Assembly: GCF_004116625.1 (NCBI RefSeq)
Contig: NZ_NXIE01000003.1
Span: forward strand, 372,001 to 436,000
Direction: 5' to 3'
Source of the DNA: Halarcobacter mediterraneus
GTDB lineage: Bacteria > Campylobacterota > Campylobacteria > Campylobacterales > Arcobacteraceae
DNA: 64,000 nt
Every line of letters starts with the position of its first letter. Positions within the stretch are counted from its first letter, which is position 1. Shown here piece after piece: positions 1 to 8,516 of the stretch. Below the pieces are notes generated by a model, which was not told where the DNA came from, searched no databases, and was given only the letters and a program-made list of their open reading frames with translations. The translations under genes were made by a program, and so were the position numbers.

Positions 1-387
1 TTCTGAAACTGCTAAAGAGGCATTATATGCCATCTGGTTGGAACTTCCTACTACAAATGAATTAAAAGTATATGAAGGATTTAATATAGTACTTTCGGCA
101 GTTTCGTTTTTTGCTTTTTCTGAGATAATTTCTTTTTTACTCTTTTTTTCACCAGCAATTTTTATTTCAATATCTGGTTTTGTTCCATCATAAGTTTCAA
201 AACATTGTTGAATTAAAGAGGTAAATTTACTTTTTATCCATGAGGCAATATATTTATTTGATACTTCAAATACAGCTATTTTATCATCTGAAGATATTTT
301 TTTATAGGTTAATTGTTTTAAGTATCTTTTATAATCAGAAGGATTAGCTTCATTTTTGATAATTGATAAAAACTCTTTACTTGTCAT
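1..387 (-). CDS. dnaA: Chromosomal replication initiator DnaA, N-terminal part (cut by left edge)
   Basis: Reading the minus strand from an ATG at 387 gives 129 codons open to the window edge. The product starts MTSKEFLSII and has a domain I-like N-terminus (about residues 1-75), a Lys/Glu-rich linker, and then the entry into the AAA+ domain, with YTFNSFVVGSSNQ followed by AYNASLAVSE, a hallmark DnaA stretch. DnaA binds oriC and opens the duplex. Domain III Walker motifs and the DNA-binding domain IV lie outside the window. An AAGAG ribosome site sits about 10 bases upstream. The gene is divergent from ruvC across an AT-rich spacer with DnaA-box-like sites. Confidence 0.95.
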   Translation of the reverse strand, partial: MTSKEFLSIIKNEANPSDYKRYLKQLTYKKISSDDKIAVFEVSNKYIASWIKSKFTSLIQQCFETYDGTKPDIEIKIAGEKKSKKEIISEKAKNETAESTILNPSYTFNSFVVGSSNQMAYNASLAVSE

Positions 388-577
388 TAAATTAAACACT
401 CTTTTTATATAAATTGTTAGATTATAACTAAAAGTAGATTAAAAGTTTTTCACGTGTGAATACAATATTGATAAATAAGTGAAAAAAAAATCTTCTTTAA
501 GTGAAAATTTATATATAATTGACCAATATTAAAGCAGTTTAATATGTGAATAAATAAAAAATAGGAAATGTGAAAAG
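388..577. other. dnaA-ruvC spacer with DnaA-box-like sites; part of the replication origin
   Basis: This 190-bp spacer is very AT-rich and holds several 9-mers resembling DnaA boxes. TGTGAATAA at 545-553 is an exact reverse match to TTATTCACA. Near matches are TGTGAATAC (455-463), TTTTTCACG (446-454, abutting the previous one head to head), TGTGAAAAG (569-577) and two AAGTGAAAA copies (477-485, 499-507). In Campylobacterota oriC is known to be bipartite around dnaA, with one part in the ruvC-dnaA spacer. The other part would be beyond dnaA, outside this window. The last box touches the ruvC start codon. Confidence 0.75.
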
Positions 578-1045
578 TTGAAAATATTAGGAATAGATCC
601 AGGAACAAGAAATTGTGGATATGCAGTAATTGAAAAAAATGGAAGAGATATAAAACTTATTGAAGCAGGATTAATAAAAATAAAAACAAAAATACTTCAA
701 GAACAGATTGTTGAGATGTGTGAAGGTTTAGAAATGATTTTTAAAAAATTTGATATAAACGAAGTTGCAATAGAAGATATGTTTTATGCTTTTAATCCTA
801 AAACAGTTATTAAATTGGCCCAATTTAGAGGAGCAATTTCTTTAAAAGTATTACAAGAGTCTGGAAATTTTTCTGAATATACCCCCTTACAAGTAAAACA
901 AGCAGTTACAGGAAATGGAAAAGCCCAAAAAGAACAAGTGGCTTTTATGGTAAAAAGACTTTTAGGAATAAAAAAAGAGATTAAGCCACTTGATATTACA
1001 GATGCAATTGCAGTTGCACTTACACATTGTCAAAGATTAAAATGA
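578..1045 (+). CDS. ruvC: Holliday junction endodeoxyribonuclease RuvC
   Basis: RuvC cuts Holliday junctions as a dimer together with the RuvAB branch-migration motor. The 155-residue product has the RNase H-like fold signatures GIDPGT with Asp7, AIED with Glu66, and LDITDA with Asp139 and Asp142, matching the four metal-binding acidic residues of the family. Length is normal. The start is TTG at 578, with AGGAA about ten bases upstream; nearby ATG and GTG triplets are out of frame. A DnaA-box-like 9-mer ends directly at the start codon, so initiator binding could affect transcription or translation here (inference). Confidence 0.96.
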   Translation: MKILGIDPGTRNCGYAVIEKNGRDIKLIEAGLIKIKTKILQEQIVEMCEGLEMIFKKFDINEVAIEDMFYAFNPKTVIKLAQFRGAISLKVLQESGNFSEYTPLQVKQAVTGNGKAQKEQVAFMVKRLLGIKKEIKPLDITDAIAVALTHCQRLK

Positions 1046-1056
1046 AGTTTTCATAA

Positions 1057-1650
1057 TTAAAACTTGTATATATTAATATATTCATCAGGAATTTTAATAG
1101 GATAAAATCCTTCTTGAAATATGTATATTAAAAAACATGCAAAAATAAAACCTAATATGTTTATTAAATAAAATAAAAATATATTTTTTCCTTTACTTAC
1201 TATTAAAAATAAACTAATAATTGCAAAAAAATAATAAATTATAAAGTAATAGGAAAAAGGTTTTATTTGTACGCCAGATAGGGCAAAATAAATATTAGTA
1301 TCGAGTTTAAATATGATTCTTCCTATTAAAATTGCAAAAATGTGGTTTATTAAAAAATAAACAATATAAATTTTTGAGAAAAAAACAAATTTTTCAATAA
1401 TAGTTTTTTTTAATTGTCGTTCATTCCATAATTTTTTTATAGTTATAAATAGTTGAAAAAGAAAACTAAGTATTAAAATTATTTCAATGAAAACATTTCT
1501 ATAAACAAGTCTAATTGTTTCCATAAAATTAATATGTTCATTTATTGAAATCATTAAAAATAAGTGATTTAATAAATGGAAAAAAATGAAAACTACAATA
1601 AGGTAAAAACTAAATTTATTAAAAAAATTATAGTATTTTGAGTCAGTCAT
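1057..1650 (-). CDS. Polytopic membrane protein of unknown function
   Basis: The 197-residue product is extremely hydrophobic and rich in Ile, Phe and Tyr. It has about five predicted membrane segments, near residues 15-35, 49-68, 88-110, 130-150 and 154-175, separated by short Lys-rich loops, and no recognisable motif. It is convergent with ruvC and faces an AraC regulator on the same strand after a 62-base gap, so it may have its own promoter. I do not recognise the family. The uninterrupted reading frame and membrane pattern support a real gene. Confidence 0.7.
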   Translation of the reverse strand: MTDSKYYNFFNKFSFYLIVVFIFFHLLNHLFLMISINEHINFMETIRLVYRNVFIEIILILSFLFQLFITIKKLWNERQLKKTIIEKFVFFSKIYIVYFLINHIFAILIGRIIFKLDTNIYFALSGVQIKPFSYYFIIYYFFAIISLFLIVSKGKNIFLFYLINILGFIFACFLIYIFQEGFYPIKIPDEYINIYKF

Positions 1651-1712
1651 GGATATCCTTTTTTATGAAATAATATAAAAAAAGATGATTTATTACTTGG
1701 AAAAAAGCGACA

Positions 1713-2570
1713 TTAATTTTTATATTTTTTAAATGAAAATTTTTTTGCCATTTCAAGTTTTTTTTGAAAATATTGTTTTGGAGTTTCTTTCATAAATGTT
1801 TTGAATTCATTAATAAAATGTGATTGATCAAAAAAACCTTTGTCATATGATATTGATGTAAAAGAATTAATCATTAAAGAACTCAATGTTTTTTTTGTAT
1901 CTTGTATTCTAATAATTCGACAATATACTTTAGGGCTTAGACCAACTTCTTTTTTGAATCTTCTTTGAACATGTCTTAAACTTAATGAAAACTCTTCACA
2001 TAATTCTTCCAAATTTATATTTCCTTTATTAAATTTTATTTCATTAATAAAATCAAAAATCCAAGGAGAATTTTGTTGTTTTGAGTTATTTAATTTATTT
2101 AAAAGAAAAGATTCTAATATAGATATTTTATTTTTTAATTTTTTTTCTTTAAATAATTGTTTATATAAATTATCAATTTGCCATGAGGAACTATTTTCAA
2201 TAATATGTATATTTTTATCAAAGCCTGAAATATCTTTATCAAAAAATCTATAAACTCCTGCTGCATTAAAGCGAACACCAATGATATCAATATCTTTTTT
2301 TGCTTTTACAAATGCAGGATTTTTGGATGGTGGAAAATATAAAAATTTTTCTTTACAAATCTCAGTTTTATCTTCAATTGTTAATGTAAATTCTGAAGAG
2401 AAATTAATTATAAAACCAGAGTTTCCATCAGAAACAATTTTTAAGGGCAAGAAAGAAGGTATTTTTTTAAATTTTACAATCCAAAAAGATTGTAAAAAAG
2501 GTTTTAATTCTTTACAAGGTTCTATAAGTTTAAAACCAATATTATTCAATTCTTCATTAAAATAATTCAT
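1713..2570 (-). CDS. AraC-family transcriptional regulator
   Basis: The 285-residue protein has an N-terminal ligand/oligomerisation region (about 1-165, with FLQSFWIVKF and the GVRFNAAGVYRFF stretch typical of AraC proteins with a cupin-like sensor) and a C-terminal AraC DNA-binding domain (about 175-275). Both helix-turn-helix units are visible: LEELCEEFSLSLRHVQRRFKKEVGLSPK, and the second around SYDKGFFDQSHFINEFKTFMKETPKQYF. The effector and targets cannot be read from sequence. Its only same-strand neighbour downstream is the membrane protein at 1057-1650, a possible target (inference). Confidence 0.88.
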   Translation of the reverse strand: MNYFNEELNNIGFKLIEPCKELKPFLQSFWIVKFKKIPSFLPLKIVSDGNSGFIINFSSEFTLTIEDKTEICKEKFLYFPPSKNPAFVKAKKDIDIIGVRFNAAGVYRFFDKDISGFDKNIHIIENSSSWQIDNLYKQLFKEKKLKNKISILESFLLNKLNNSKQQNSPWIFDFINEIKFNKGNINLEELCEEFSLSLRHVQRRFKKEVGLSPKVYCRIIRIQDTKKTLSSLMINSFTSISYDKGFFDQSHFINEFKTFMKETPKQYFQKKLEMAKKFSFKKYKN

Positions 2571-2685
2571 TTTCCATCTTAATAAATATTTTATATATTA
2601 TATCTTTTAAAAAATAAAGCAAAGTTAATAGATATTTTTATTAAATTCTATTATAATTTCCAAAAAATAGTTTAGGATATTAATA

Positions 2686-3261
2686 ATGAAAAGAATAGGG
2701 ATTTTATCATCTCATAATGGTAGTGGGTTTGATGCAATTCAAAAAGCTTGTGAAGAGAAAATTTTAGATGCACAAGTAGTGTTAATAATATCAAATAATA
2801 CAAATGCCAATGTACTAAAAAAAGCAGAAGTAAAAAATATTCCAAATTTTGTAGTTAATAATAATAAATTTCCAAATGAAAATTTGGATGAAAAGATTAC
2901 ACAATTAATGGAAAAATTTAAAGTAGATTATATATTTTTATCAGGGTATATGAAAAAAATAGAAGAGAATTTAGTAAAAAAATTTGAAAATAAAATTATT
3001 AATTCTCATCCTGCACTTTTGCCAAAATTTGGTGGTAAAGGTATGTATGGAATAAATGTACATAAAGCAGTAATTGAAGCAGGTGAAAAAAAATCAGGTT
3101 GCACAGTACATTTTGTTAATGAAAACTATGATGAAGGTAAATTTATTTTACAAAAAGAATTGATTTTAAAAGAAAATGAAACTGTTGATAGTTTAGAAGA
3201 AAAAATTAAATTACTTGAAAGAGAAACTATAGTTGAAGCATTTAAAACTATTGTAAAATAA
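2686..3261 (+). CDS. purN: Phosphoribosylglycinamide formyltransferase PurN
   Basis: PurN transfers the formyl group of 10-formyl-THF to GAR in purine synthesis. The 191-residue product begins RIGILSSHNGSGFDAI (phosphoribosyl-binding loop) and carries INSHPALLP with Asn106 and His108 plus YDEG with Asp149, the catalytic triad of the GART family. Length matches the folate-dependent enzyme and is far shorter than PurT. A TATAAT-like -10 lies in the spacer upstream. It is not clustered with purE/purK at the right end of the window. Confidence 0.93.
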   Translation: MKRIGILSSHNGSGFDAIQKACEEKILDAQVVLIISNNTNANVLKKAEVKNIPNFVVNNNKFPNENLDEKITQLMEKFKVDYIFLSGYMKKIEENLVKKFENKIINSHPALLPKFGGKGMYGINVHKAVIEAGEKKSGCTVHFVNENYDEGKFILQKELILKENETVDSLEEKIKLLERETIVEAFKTIVK

Positions 3262-3310
3262 ATATAGTATAATAGGATAATGTTTTATTAAATTATTTTT
3301 TGGAGAGAGT

Positions 3311-3676
3311 ATGAAATGTTTAGTTGTTGATGATTCTAAAATGGCAAGAAGGATGACTATTAAGGCTTTAAGTGACTTAATTTCCGAAAATGATGAAATA
3401 ATACAAGCTTCAAATGGTGAAGAAGCATTTAATTTATATAAAGAATATAATCCGGATATTTGTTTAATGGATTTAACAATGCCTGTTATTGATGGTTTTG
3501 AAGCTACTTTAAATATAAAAAAATTTGATGAAAAAGCAAAAATTATTATTATAAGTGCAGATATTCAAGAAACATCAATGGAAAAAGCAAAAAAAAATGG
3601 AGCATTAGGATTTATAAAAAAACCTGTAAATAGTGATAATTTAAAAGTTATGTTAGAAAAATTAGGATTATTTTAA
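3311..3676 (+). CDS. Single-domain CheY-like response regulator
   Basis: The 121-residue protein is a receiver domain with no output domain. Conserved positions are visible: acidic pair Asp7/Asp8, phosphoacceptor Asp54 in LMDLTMP, Ser at the end of IIIISAD, and the KKP lysine near residue 104. It has a good ribosome site (GGAGAG). Its stop codon overlaps by one base the ATG of the CheC-like phosphatase, and that gene runs into a diguanylate cyclase, so the three are probably co-translated. The natural inference is that the CheC-like protein dephosphorylates this receiver, and that the pair signals to the cyclase or the flagellar motor. Confidence 0.9.
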   Translation: MKCLVVDDSKMARRMTIKALSDLISENDEIIQASNGEEAFNLYKEYNPDICLMDLTMPVIDGFEATLNIKKFDEKAKIIIISADIQETSMEKAKKNGALGFIKKPVNSDNLKVMLEKLGLF

Positions 3677-4296
3677 TGACTGAATATATTGAATTTGATG
3701 AAAATGAAAGAGACTGTTTACAGGAACTAATGAATATATCTTATGGTTCAGCAACAGCAGCAATTGCAGATATAATAAATAAAGAAGCTACCCTTTCAAT
3801 TCCTAATATACAAACAGTAAATACAAAACAATTTAAAGAGTATTTAAAAGAGAAACTTGGAAACCAAGTAGATTATTTTATTACTAATCAATTAATAAGT
3901 GGTTCTTTTTGTGGTGAAACAATGTTTGTAATTGATAGAAAATCTACTGAAAATTTAGCTTTAGAATTTGATTTAGAAGGAGAAGAACTTAAAGATGATG
4001 ATGAATTAAAAGATGTTATTTTAGAAATCTCAAATATTATCACATCAACAACTTTAAGTAAATTAGCTGGATTAATTGATTCTAGTATTTCTTTTTCTCC
4101 TCCTCAAATTGAAATTGTAAGAGACTCTAATAGCTTTTATAGAAGTTATATAAATGAATATAGTCATATAATTATTATTTCTACTGATATAATTTTTCAA
4201 GAACAGAATATTAGAGGGGAATTATTAATTCTTTCAAAAGATAATGCAACTATTTATTTAAAAGAAGCATTAAATAAAATATTAGAAGAGTTTTGA
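3676..4296 (+). CDS. CheC-family CheY-P phosphatase
   Basis: The 206-residue protein shows the CheC/CheX/FliY active-site pattern D/S-x3-E-x2-N-x22-P twice. The first site is Asp13, Glu17, Asn20 and Pro43. The second is in DVILEISN, followed 22 residues later by the second proline of FSPPQI. Two intact sites are the pattern of CheC rather than CheX. Such proteins hydrolyse phospho-aspartate on CheY-like receivers. It overlaps the upstream receiver gene by one base, so that receiver is the likely substrate (inference). Confidence 0.85.
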   Translation: MTEYIEFDENERDCLQELMNISYGSATAAIADIINKEATLSIPNIQTVNTKQFKEYLKEKLGNQVDYFITNQLISGSFCGETMFVIDRKSTENLALEFDLEGEELKDDDELKDVILEISNIITSTTLSKLAGLIDSSISFSPPQIEIVRDSNSFYRSYINEYSHIIIISTDIIFQEQNIRGELLILSKDNATIYLKEALNKILEEF

Positions 4297-4298
4297 TT

Positions 4299-5216
4299 AT
4301 GAATTTTGATAATACAATATTTAATACAATAGATAATGGGATTATAATTTTAGATGAAAATTTAAATATTTTAGCTTGGAATAGATGGTTAGAAATTCGT
4401 ACTGATATTTTGGAAAAAGATATTGAAGGTCAAAATATTTGTGAGAAATTTACTTATATAGATAATAAAAAACTAAAAAGAAAAGTTAAAGCTGCATTAG
4501 TAACAAAAAATCCTTCTTATTACAATGTAGATCCTCATCAACATTTAATCAAAATTAAAATACATTCAATTAATTCAGTATATGAATATATGCAACAAGA
4601 TGTTACGATAGTACCTTATGATATAGATAAAAAAATAGTTTGTTTATATATTTATGATAAGACTGCTTTATGTGAAATAAATTTAAAACTTGAGAGACTA
4701 AATGATGAATTAATTGATTTATCAAATAAAGATTATTTAACAAAAGTATATAATAGAAGATATTTTAATGATTTTGCAAAGAAAGCAATTGAGTTAGCAA
4801 AAAGAAGTGAACATGACTTAAGTATTGTTGCAATTGATATTGATAGGTTTAAAACAATAAATGATACTTTTGGACATATTATTGGAGATGAGGTATTAGT
4901 TACTATTTCAGATATTTTAAGAAATACTATTAGAAAAAGTGATATTGTTGCAAGATTTGGAGGAGAAGAATTTATTCTTTTATTAAATAATGCTTCTTTA
5001 AAAGATGCTACAAAAATTGCAGAAAAAATCAGAAAAATAATAGAAAATACAAAAATTGAAGTTGATGGAAAAGAAATTAATATGACTTCTAGTTTTGGAG
5101 TAGCAACTTTTAATAAAGAAAATGAAGAAGATATTACTTCAATTTTACAAAGAGCAGATGATCTTTTATATATTGCTAAAAAACATGGTAGAAATAAAGT
5201 AGTAAGTTCTTTATAG
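4299..5216 (+). CDS. PAS-GGDEF diguanylate cyclase
   Basis: The protein has an N-terminal PAS-like domain (about 1-115, NTIDNGIIILDENLNILAWN) and a C-terminal GGDEF domain (about 145-300) with DYLTKVYNRRYF, DRFKTINDTFGH and an intact GGEEF active site, so it should make c-di-GMP from two GTP. No transmembrane segment is seen, so it is likely cytoplasmic. I prefer the ATG at 4299; a TTG at 4293 in the same frame overlaps the preceding stop by four bases and is a possible alternative. It is the third gene of a receiver/CheC/cyclase operon. Its end overlaps the convergent TRIC gene by six bases. Confidence 0.9.
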   Translation: MNFDNTIFNTIDNGIIILDENLNILAWNRWLEIRTDILEKDIEGQNICEKFTYIDNKKLKRKVKAALVTKNPSYYNVDPHQHLIKIKIHSINSVYEYMQQDVTIVPYDIDKKIVCLYIYDKTALCEINLKLERLNDELIDLSNKDYLTKVYNRRYFNDFAKKAIELAKRSEHDLSIVAIDIDRFKTINDTFGHIIGDEVLVTISDILRNTIRKSDIVARFGGEEFILLLNNASLKDATKIAEKIRKIIENTKIEVDGKEINMTSSFGVATFNKENEEDITSILQRADDLLYIAKKHGRNKVVSSL

Positions 5217-5816
5217 CTTTGGTAAACTCCATTTTCTATAATAAGCAAGAAGTCTTAGAGTAACTCCAAATATAAAAGTTAAAGTTAAAGTAAAAATAGA
5301 AGTTAATTCAACTAAATGTAAAAAATATGTTATTAAGCCAATAATAATTGCAACTGTTCCATAAAATTCTGAAATTAATATTGATGGAACCTTATTAATT
5401 AAAATATCTCTTATTGTTCCTCCTCCTACAGCAGTTAAAAATGCAAGCATTAATACTCCAAGAAAATTGAAGTCAGCTTTTATTCCAATAAGTGCTCCTG
5501 TTATGGCAAAAGAAACTAAACCTATAGCATCAGATATAATAAAACCAGTTTTTCCTTCAAGATCAGTTATTTTATGAAATTTAAAAATAAAGGCAAGAAA
5601 TAAAGTAATTGTGACTAAAATAATAGGAAGATTATTATTTAAAACATAAGGTGTATTATTAGCTATTACATCTCTTATTATTCCTCCACCAAGTGCAGTT
5701 AAAAAGGCGGAAATGAATATTCCTAAAATATCTAGTTTATAGTGAACAGCAATTAAAAAGCCACTAAGAGCAAATGAAATAATACCTATAATATCAGCAA
5801 TTTCTAAGGGAGTCAT
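5211..5816 (-). CDS. TRIC-type cation channel family membrane protein (UPF0126/YicG-like)
   Basis: The 201-residue protein has about seven membrane segments arranged as two related halves. Each half carries the family signature GGG-x-x-RD: GGGIIRDVIANNTPYVL near residue 45 and GGGTIRDILINKVPSIL near residue 130. Prokaryotic TRIC homologues form trimeric monovalent-cation channels; some YicG-like members are linked to amino-acid uptake. Substrate is not readable here. Length is normal. It is monocistronic, convergent with the diguanylate cyclase. Confidence 0.88.
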   Translation of the reverse strand: MTPLEIADIIGIISFALSGFLIAVHYKLDILGIFISAFLTALGGGIIRDVIANNTPYVLNNNLPIILVTITLFLAFIFKFHKITDLEGKTGFIISDAIGLVSFAITGALIGIKADFNFLGVLMLAFLTAVGGGTIRDILINKVPSILISEFYGTVAIIIGLITYFLHLVELTSIFTLTLTFIFGVTLRLLAYYRKWSLPKL

Positions 5817-5884
5817 TCTTCTTCTTTTTTAAAATATTATACTCTATTTGCTCTTATATTCAAATGGAAGTTTAAATAATGTTA

Positions 5885-7261
5885 TTAGTTAGCTTTAAAT
5901 ATAAAATATACTTTAGTTCCAAAATTCTCTTTACTTTGAAGTTTTATCTCTCCTTTATGAATCTTTATAATCTTTTCAACAATTGACATTCCAAGCCCAG
6001 TTCCACCAGACTCTTTATTTCTACTTTTATCTGTTCTATAAAATTTATCAAAGATTTTTTCTTGATCTTTTTTTGAAATACCAATTCCCTTATCTTCTAT
6101 GCAAATGATTTGTTTATCATTATCTTTATAGATTGAAATGGTTACTATAGAGTTTTCATGGCTAAAAGTAATGGCATTTTTTAAGATATTTTTTAAGGCT
6201 ATCTTTAATAGCTTGTGATGACCTTTTATTTGTAGAGGTTCTTTTATTTGACATTCAAGGTTGATATTTTTTAATTTAGCAAAAGCTTGCATCTCTTTAT
6301 AGGCTTCAAGAGAAACTTCATCTAAATATATCACTTCTTCTTTTTTCTCTAAAACTTCATGTTCATTTTTAGCTAAAAATAGTAAATCATCAATTGTTTG
6401 TTGTATAGTAATAAGTTCATCTAAGCAGTTTGATAAAGTATCTTTATATTCACTTGATTCTCTATCTTTTCTTAAAGCTATTTCTATTTCTCCTCTAATA
6501 ATTGTAAGGGGCGTTTTTAATTCATGGGAAGCATCTGAACTAAACTGAGAAATCTTTTCAAATGATATTTGCAGTCTTTGTAAAAGATTGTTTATCTCTT
6601 GAGACAATAAATCTATTTCATCATTTTTATTTTTTGATTCTAACCTTTTTGATAAATCACTTGCATTAATACTTTTTAAATTTTGAAGTAGTTTTTCAAT
6701 AGGTAAAAAAGATTTATATATTAAGAAGTATCCTCCAATAATAGATAAAATTAAAATAATAGGAACTATAAATAGCAAAATATAAACTAGGTTTTCTAGT
6801 GTAGAGTTTACAGTAGAAAAGTTTGTTGCAACTTCAAGAATATAATAGTTATTATCCATTTGGATTTTTAATCTACTAATTATATAGTGCTCTTTATATT
6901 CGAATTTTATTTGATTTAAAGTAAGAGCATTTAAGTCTTTGTTTTTTATTTTAATATCACTTGGAAAGTTTGTATTTTTTATCTCTTTATAACTATCTTC
7001 TTTTTTTAAAAGCCTTATATATAAAGGTTCAAACTTATACTCTTTTTCTTCATCAAACTCTCTTGTATTAAGCTCTTCTTTATGCTCTATAATATCATCT
7101 GTAATATCAAGTAAAATCACTTTTAATGTGGCTTCTAATTTATCCTTTGAGGATACTTCCAAAGTTTTATAAATTGAAAATGAAAAAAGCATTAAAATTA
7201 ATACTTGAATAAAGATATTATAAATAAGAAGTTTTCTTTTAATTGATAGATTAGTCATCAC
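5885..7261 (-). CDS. Two-component sensor histidine kinase
   Basis: The 458-residue kinase has a first membrane helix (about 12-32), a periplasmic sensor region (about 35-155) with no recognised ligand motif, a second helix (about 158-180), HAMP (about 180-235), a HisKA domain with the phosphorylatable His in DASHELKTPLTIIRGE, and an HATPase domain with N (LKNILKNAITFS), G1 (DKGIGIS) and G2 (GGTGLGMSIV) boxes. It overlaps the upstream response regulator gene by 11 bases. The local DNA motifs suggest the pair controls the eptA and ABC/oxidase-like operons nearby (inference). Confidence 0.93.
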   Translation of the reverse strand: MMTNLSIKRKLLIYNIFIQVLILMLFSFSIYKTLEVSSKDKLEATLKVILLDITDDIIEHKEELNTREFDEEKEYKFEPLYIRLLKKEDSYKEIKNTNFPSDIKIKNKDLNALTLNQIKFEYKEHYIISRLKIQMDNNYYILEVATNFSTVNSTLENLVYILLFIVPIILILSIIGGYFLIYKSFLPIEKLLQNLKSINASDLSKRLESKNKNDEIDLLSQEINNLLQRLQISFEKISQFSSDASHELKTPLTIIRGEIEIALRKDRESSEYKDTLSNCLDELITIQQTIDDLLFLAKNEHEVLEKKEEVIYLDEVSLEAYKEMQAFAKLKNINLECQIKEPLQIKGHHKLLKIALKNILKNAITFSHENSIVTISIYKDNDKQIICIEDKGIGISKKDQEKIFDKFYRTDKSRNKESGGTGLGMSIVEKIIKIHKGEIKLQSKENFGTKVYFIFKAN

Positions 7262-7919
7262 TTATTTTAAACCCTAAACCTCTAATTGTTTTGATAAGTT
7301 TCTTTTCATATGGCTTATCAATTTTATTTCTTAGTCTATAAATATATACATTTACAACATTACTCATGTTCATATCATCCATATTACTTAAAGAAGAACT
7401 AATAACACTTTCTGATAGAACTTTGCTTTTATTTTTTATTAAAAACTCTAATAGGGCAAACTCTTTTGCTGTAAGATTTATAGTATCTTCACCTCTTTTT
7501 GCTGTTTTAGTTAATAAATCTAATTCTAAATCAGCTAATTTTAGAGTTGTTTGATTTTGATTAGTAGGTCTTAGTTGCACTCTTATTCTAGCTAGTAGTT
7601 CACTAAATGAAAAAGGTTTAGCTAAATAATCATTTGCTCCAATATCTAAGCCTTTGATTTTGTCTTCTATAGAATCTTTTGCAGTAAGCATTATAATAGG
7701 AGTGTATATAGAATTATTTCTTAGTGTTTTGCATACTTCTATACCATCTTTTATAGGAAGCATTATATCTAGAAGTATTAAATCATAGCTATTTACACTT
7801 GCTAGGTAAATTCCCTCATCTCCATTTAATGAGTAATCTACACTATAAGATTCTTCTTCAAGACCTTTTTTTAAAAAGTTAATAATTTTTTCATCATCTT
7901 CAATAATTAAAATTTTCAT
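7251..7919 (-). CDS. OmpR-family response regulator
   Basis: The 222-residue protein has a receiver domain (1-115, Asp8/Asp9, phosphoacceptor Asp51 in LLDIMLP, Lys in YLAKPFSF) and a winged-helix effector domain (about 125-220, with TAKEFALLEFLIKNKSKVLS and VNVYIYRLRNKID). OmpR-type regulators bind direct repeats about 11 bp apart. Two TTCAT repeats 11 bp apart (minus strand) lie only 23-38 bases upstream of this start, consistent with autoregulation (inference). It is the first gene of the operon with the kinase. Confidence 0.94.
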   Translation of the reverse strand: MKILIIEDDEKIINFLKKGLEEESYSVDYSLNGDEGIYLASVNSYDLILLDIMLPIKDGIEVCKTLRNNSIYTPIIMLTAKDSIEDKIKGLDIGANDYLAKPFSFSELLARIRVQLRPTNQNQTTLKLADLELDLLTKTAKRGEDTINLTAKEFALLEFLIKNKSKVLSESVISSSLSNMDDMNMSNVVNVYIYRLRNKIDKPYEKKLIKTIRGLGFKISDD

Positions 7920-7941
7920 AACAAAATTATATTACAATAAT

Positions 7942-7957
7942 ATGAATATAAAATGAA
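7942..7957 (-). promoter_or_regulatory. Two TTCAT repeats 11 bp apart upstream of the response regulator
   Basis: On the plus strand ATGAA occurs at 7942-7946 and 7953-7957, that is TTCAT on the minus strand at exactly 11-bp spacing. The same arrangement, with three copies, is found upstream of the ABC/oxidase-like operon. The spacing is what OmpR/PmrA-type regulators use. Assignment to the adjacent regulator is an inference. Confidence 0.45.
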
Positions 7958-8028
7958 CGATTATTTTAGATTAAAAATAAACAAATAAAATTTTTATTAG
8001 GAAAATATTTGAATAAATTTATAAAACA

Positions 8029-8511
8029 ATGAATAGTTATGAAAAAAGTCCTTTATATCTTTTAGTTATTGGGTTACTTGCAGCACTATTTTTTAGTGCA
8101 ACTTTTGTTATTAATAGAGCAATATCATTAGAAGGCGGTCATTGGTATTGGACTGCATCATTAAGATTTTTTTACACTGTTTTATTTTTAGCATTAGGTT
8201 TTATATTTTTTAAGGGCTTTGATTATTTTAAAAAGATTTTAAAAGATTATATAAATAGATTTTGGTTTTATACTATAAGTGGAATCATAGGTTTTGGATT
8301 TTTTTATTCAATTTTATTTTTGTATGCTAGAAGTATTGCTACTAGTTCCTCAAAACTTGTGATTGTAGATGCTTCTCAATCAGGGGAAGTTTTTTTTGCC
8401 TTGATTGCAGAGATGATTTTCTTATCAGCCTTAGCTCCAAGCGTAACTAGTCTATTTGGAATATTTTTGACAATATTTGGTTTAATCCTTTTAGTTAAAT
8501 TTGGCAAATAA
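8029..8511 (+). CDS. Shortened multidrug-efflux (EmrE/DMT-type) transporter, likely internally deleted
   Basis: The 160-residue protein has about four to five membrane segments. Its N-terminal part (YLLVIGLLAALFFSATF, then HWYWTASLRF) and its C-terminal part (SSKLVIVDASQSGEVFFALI) look like the first and last portions of the 'multidrug resistance efflux transporter' DMT family. From memory that family is about 300 residues, so roughly the middle half is missing and the frame is intact. It could be a functional single-repeat protein that dimerises, as EmrE does, or a decayed gene. It is divergent from the two-component operon. The start has no strong ribosome site. Confidence 0.65.
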   Translation: MNSYEKSPLYLLVIGLLAALFFSATFVINRAISLEGGHWYWTASLRFFYTVLFLALGFIFFKGFDYFKKILKDYINRFWFYTISGIIGFGFFYSILFLYARSIATSSSKLVIVDASQSGEVFFALIAEMIFLSALAPSVTSLFGIFLTIFGLILLVKFGK

Positions 8512-8516
8512 TCATA

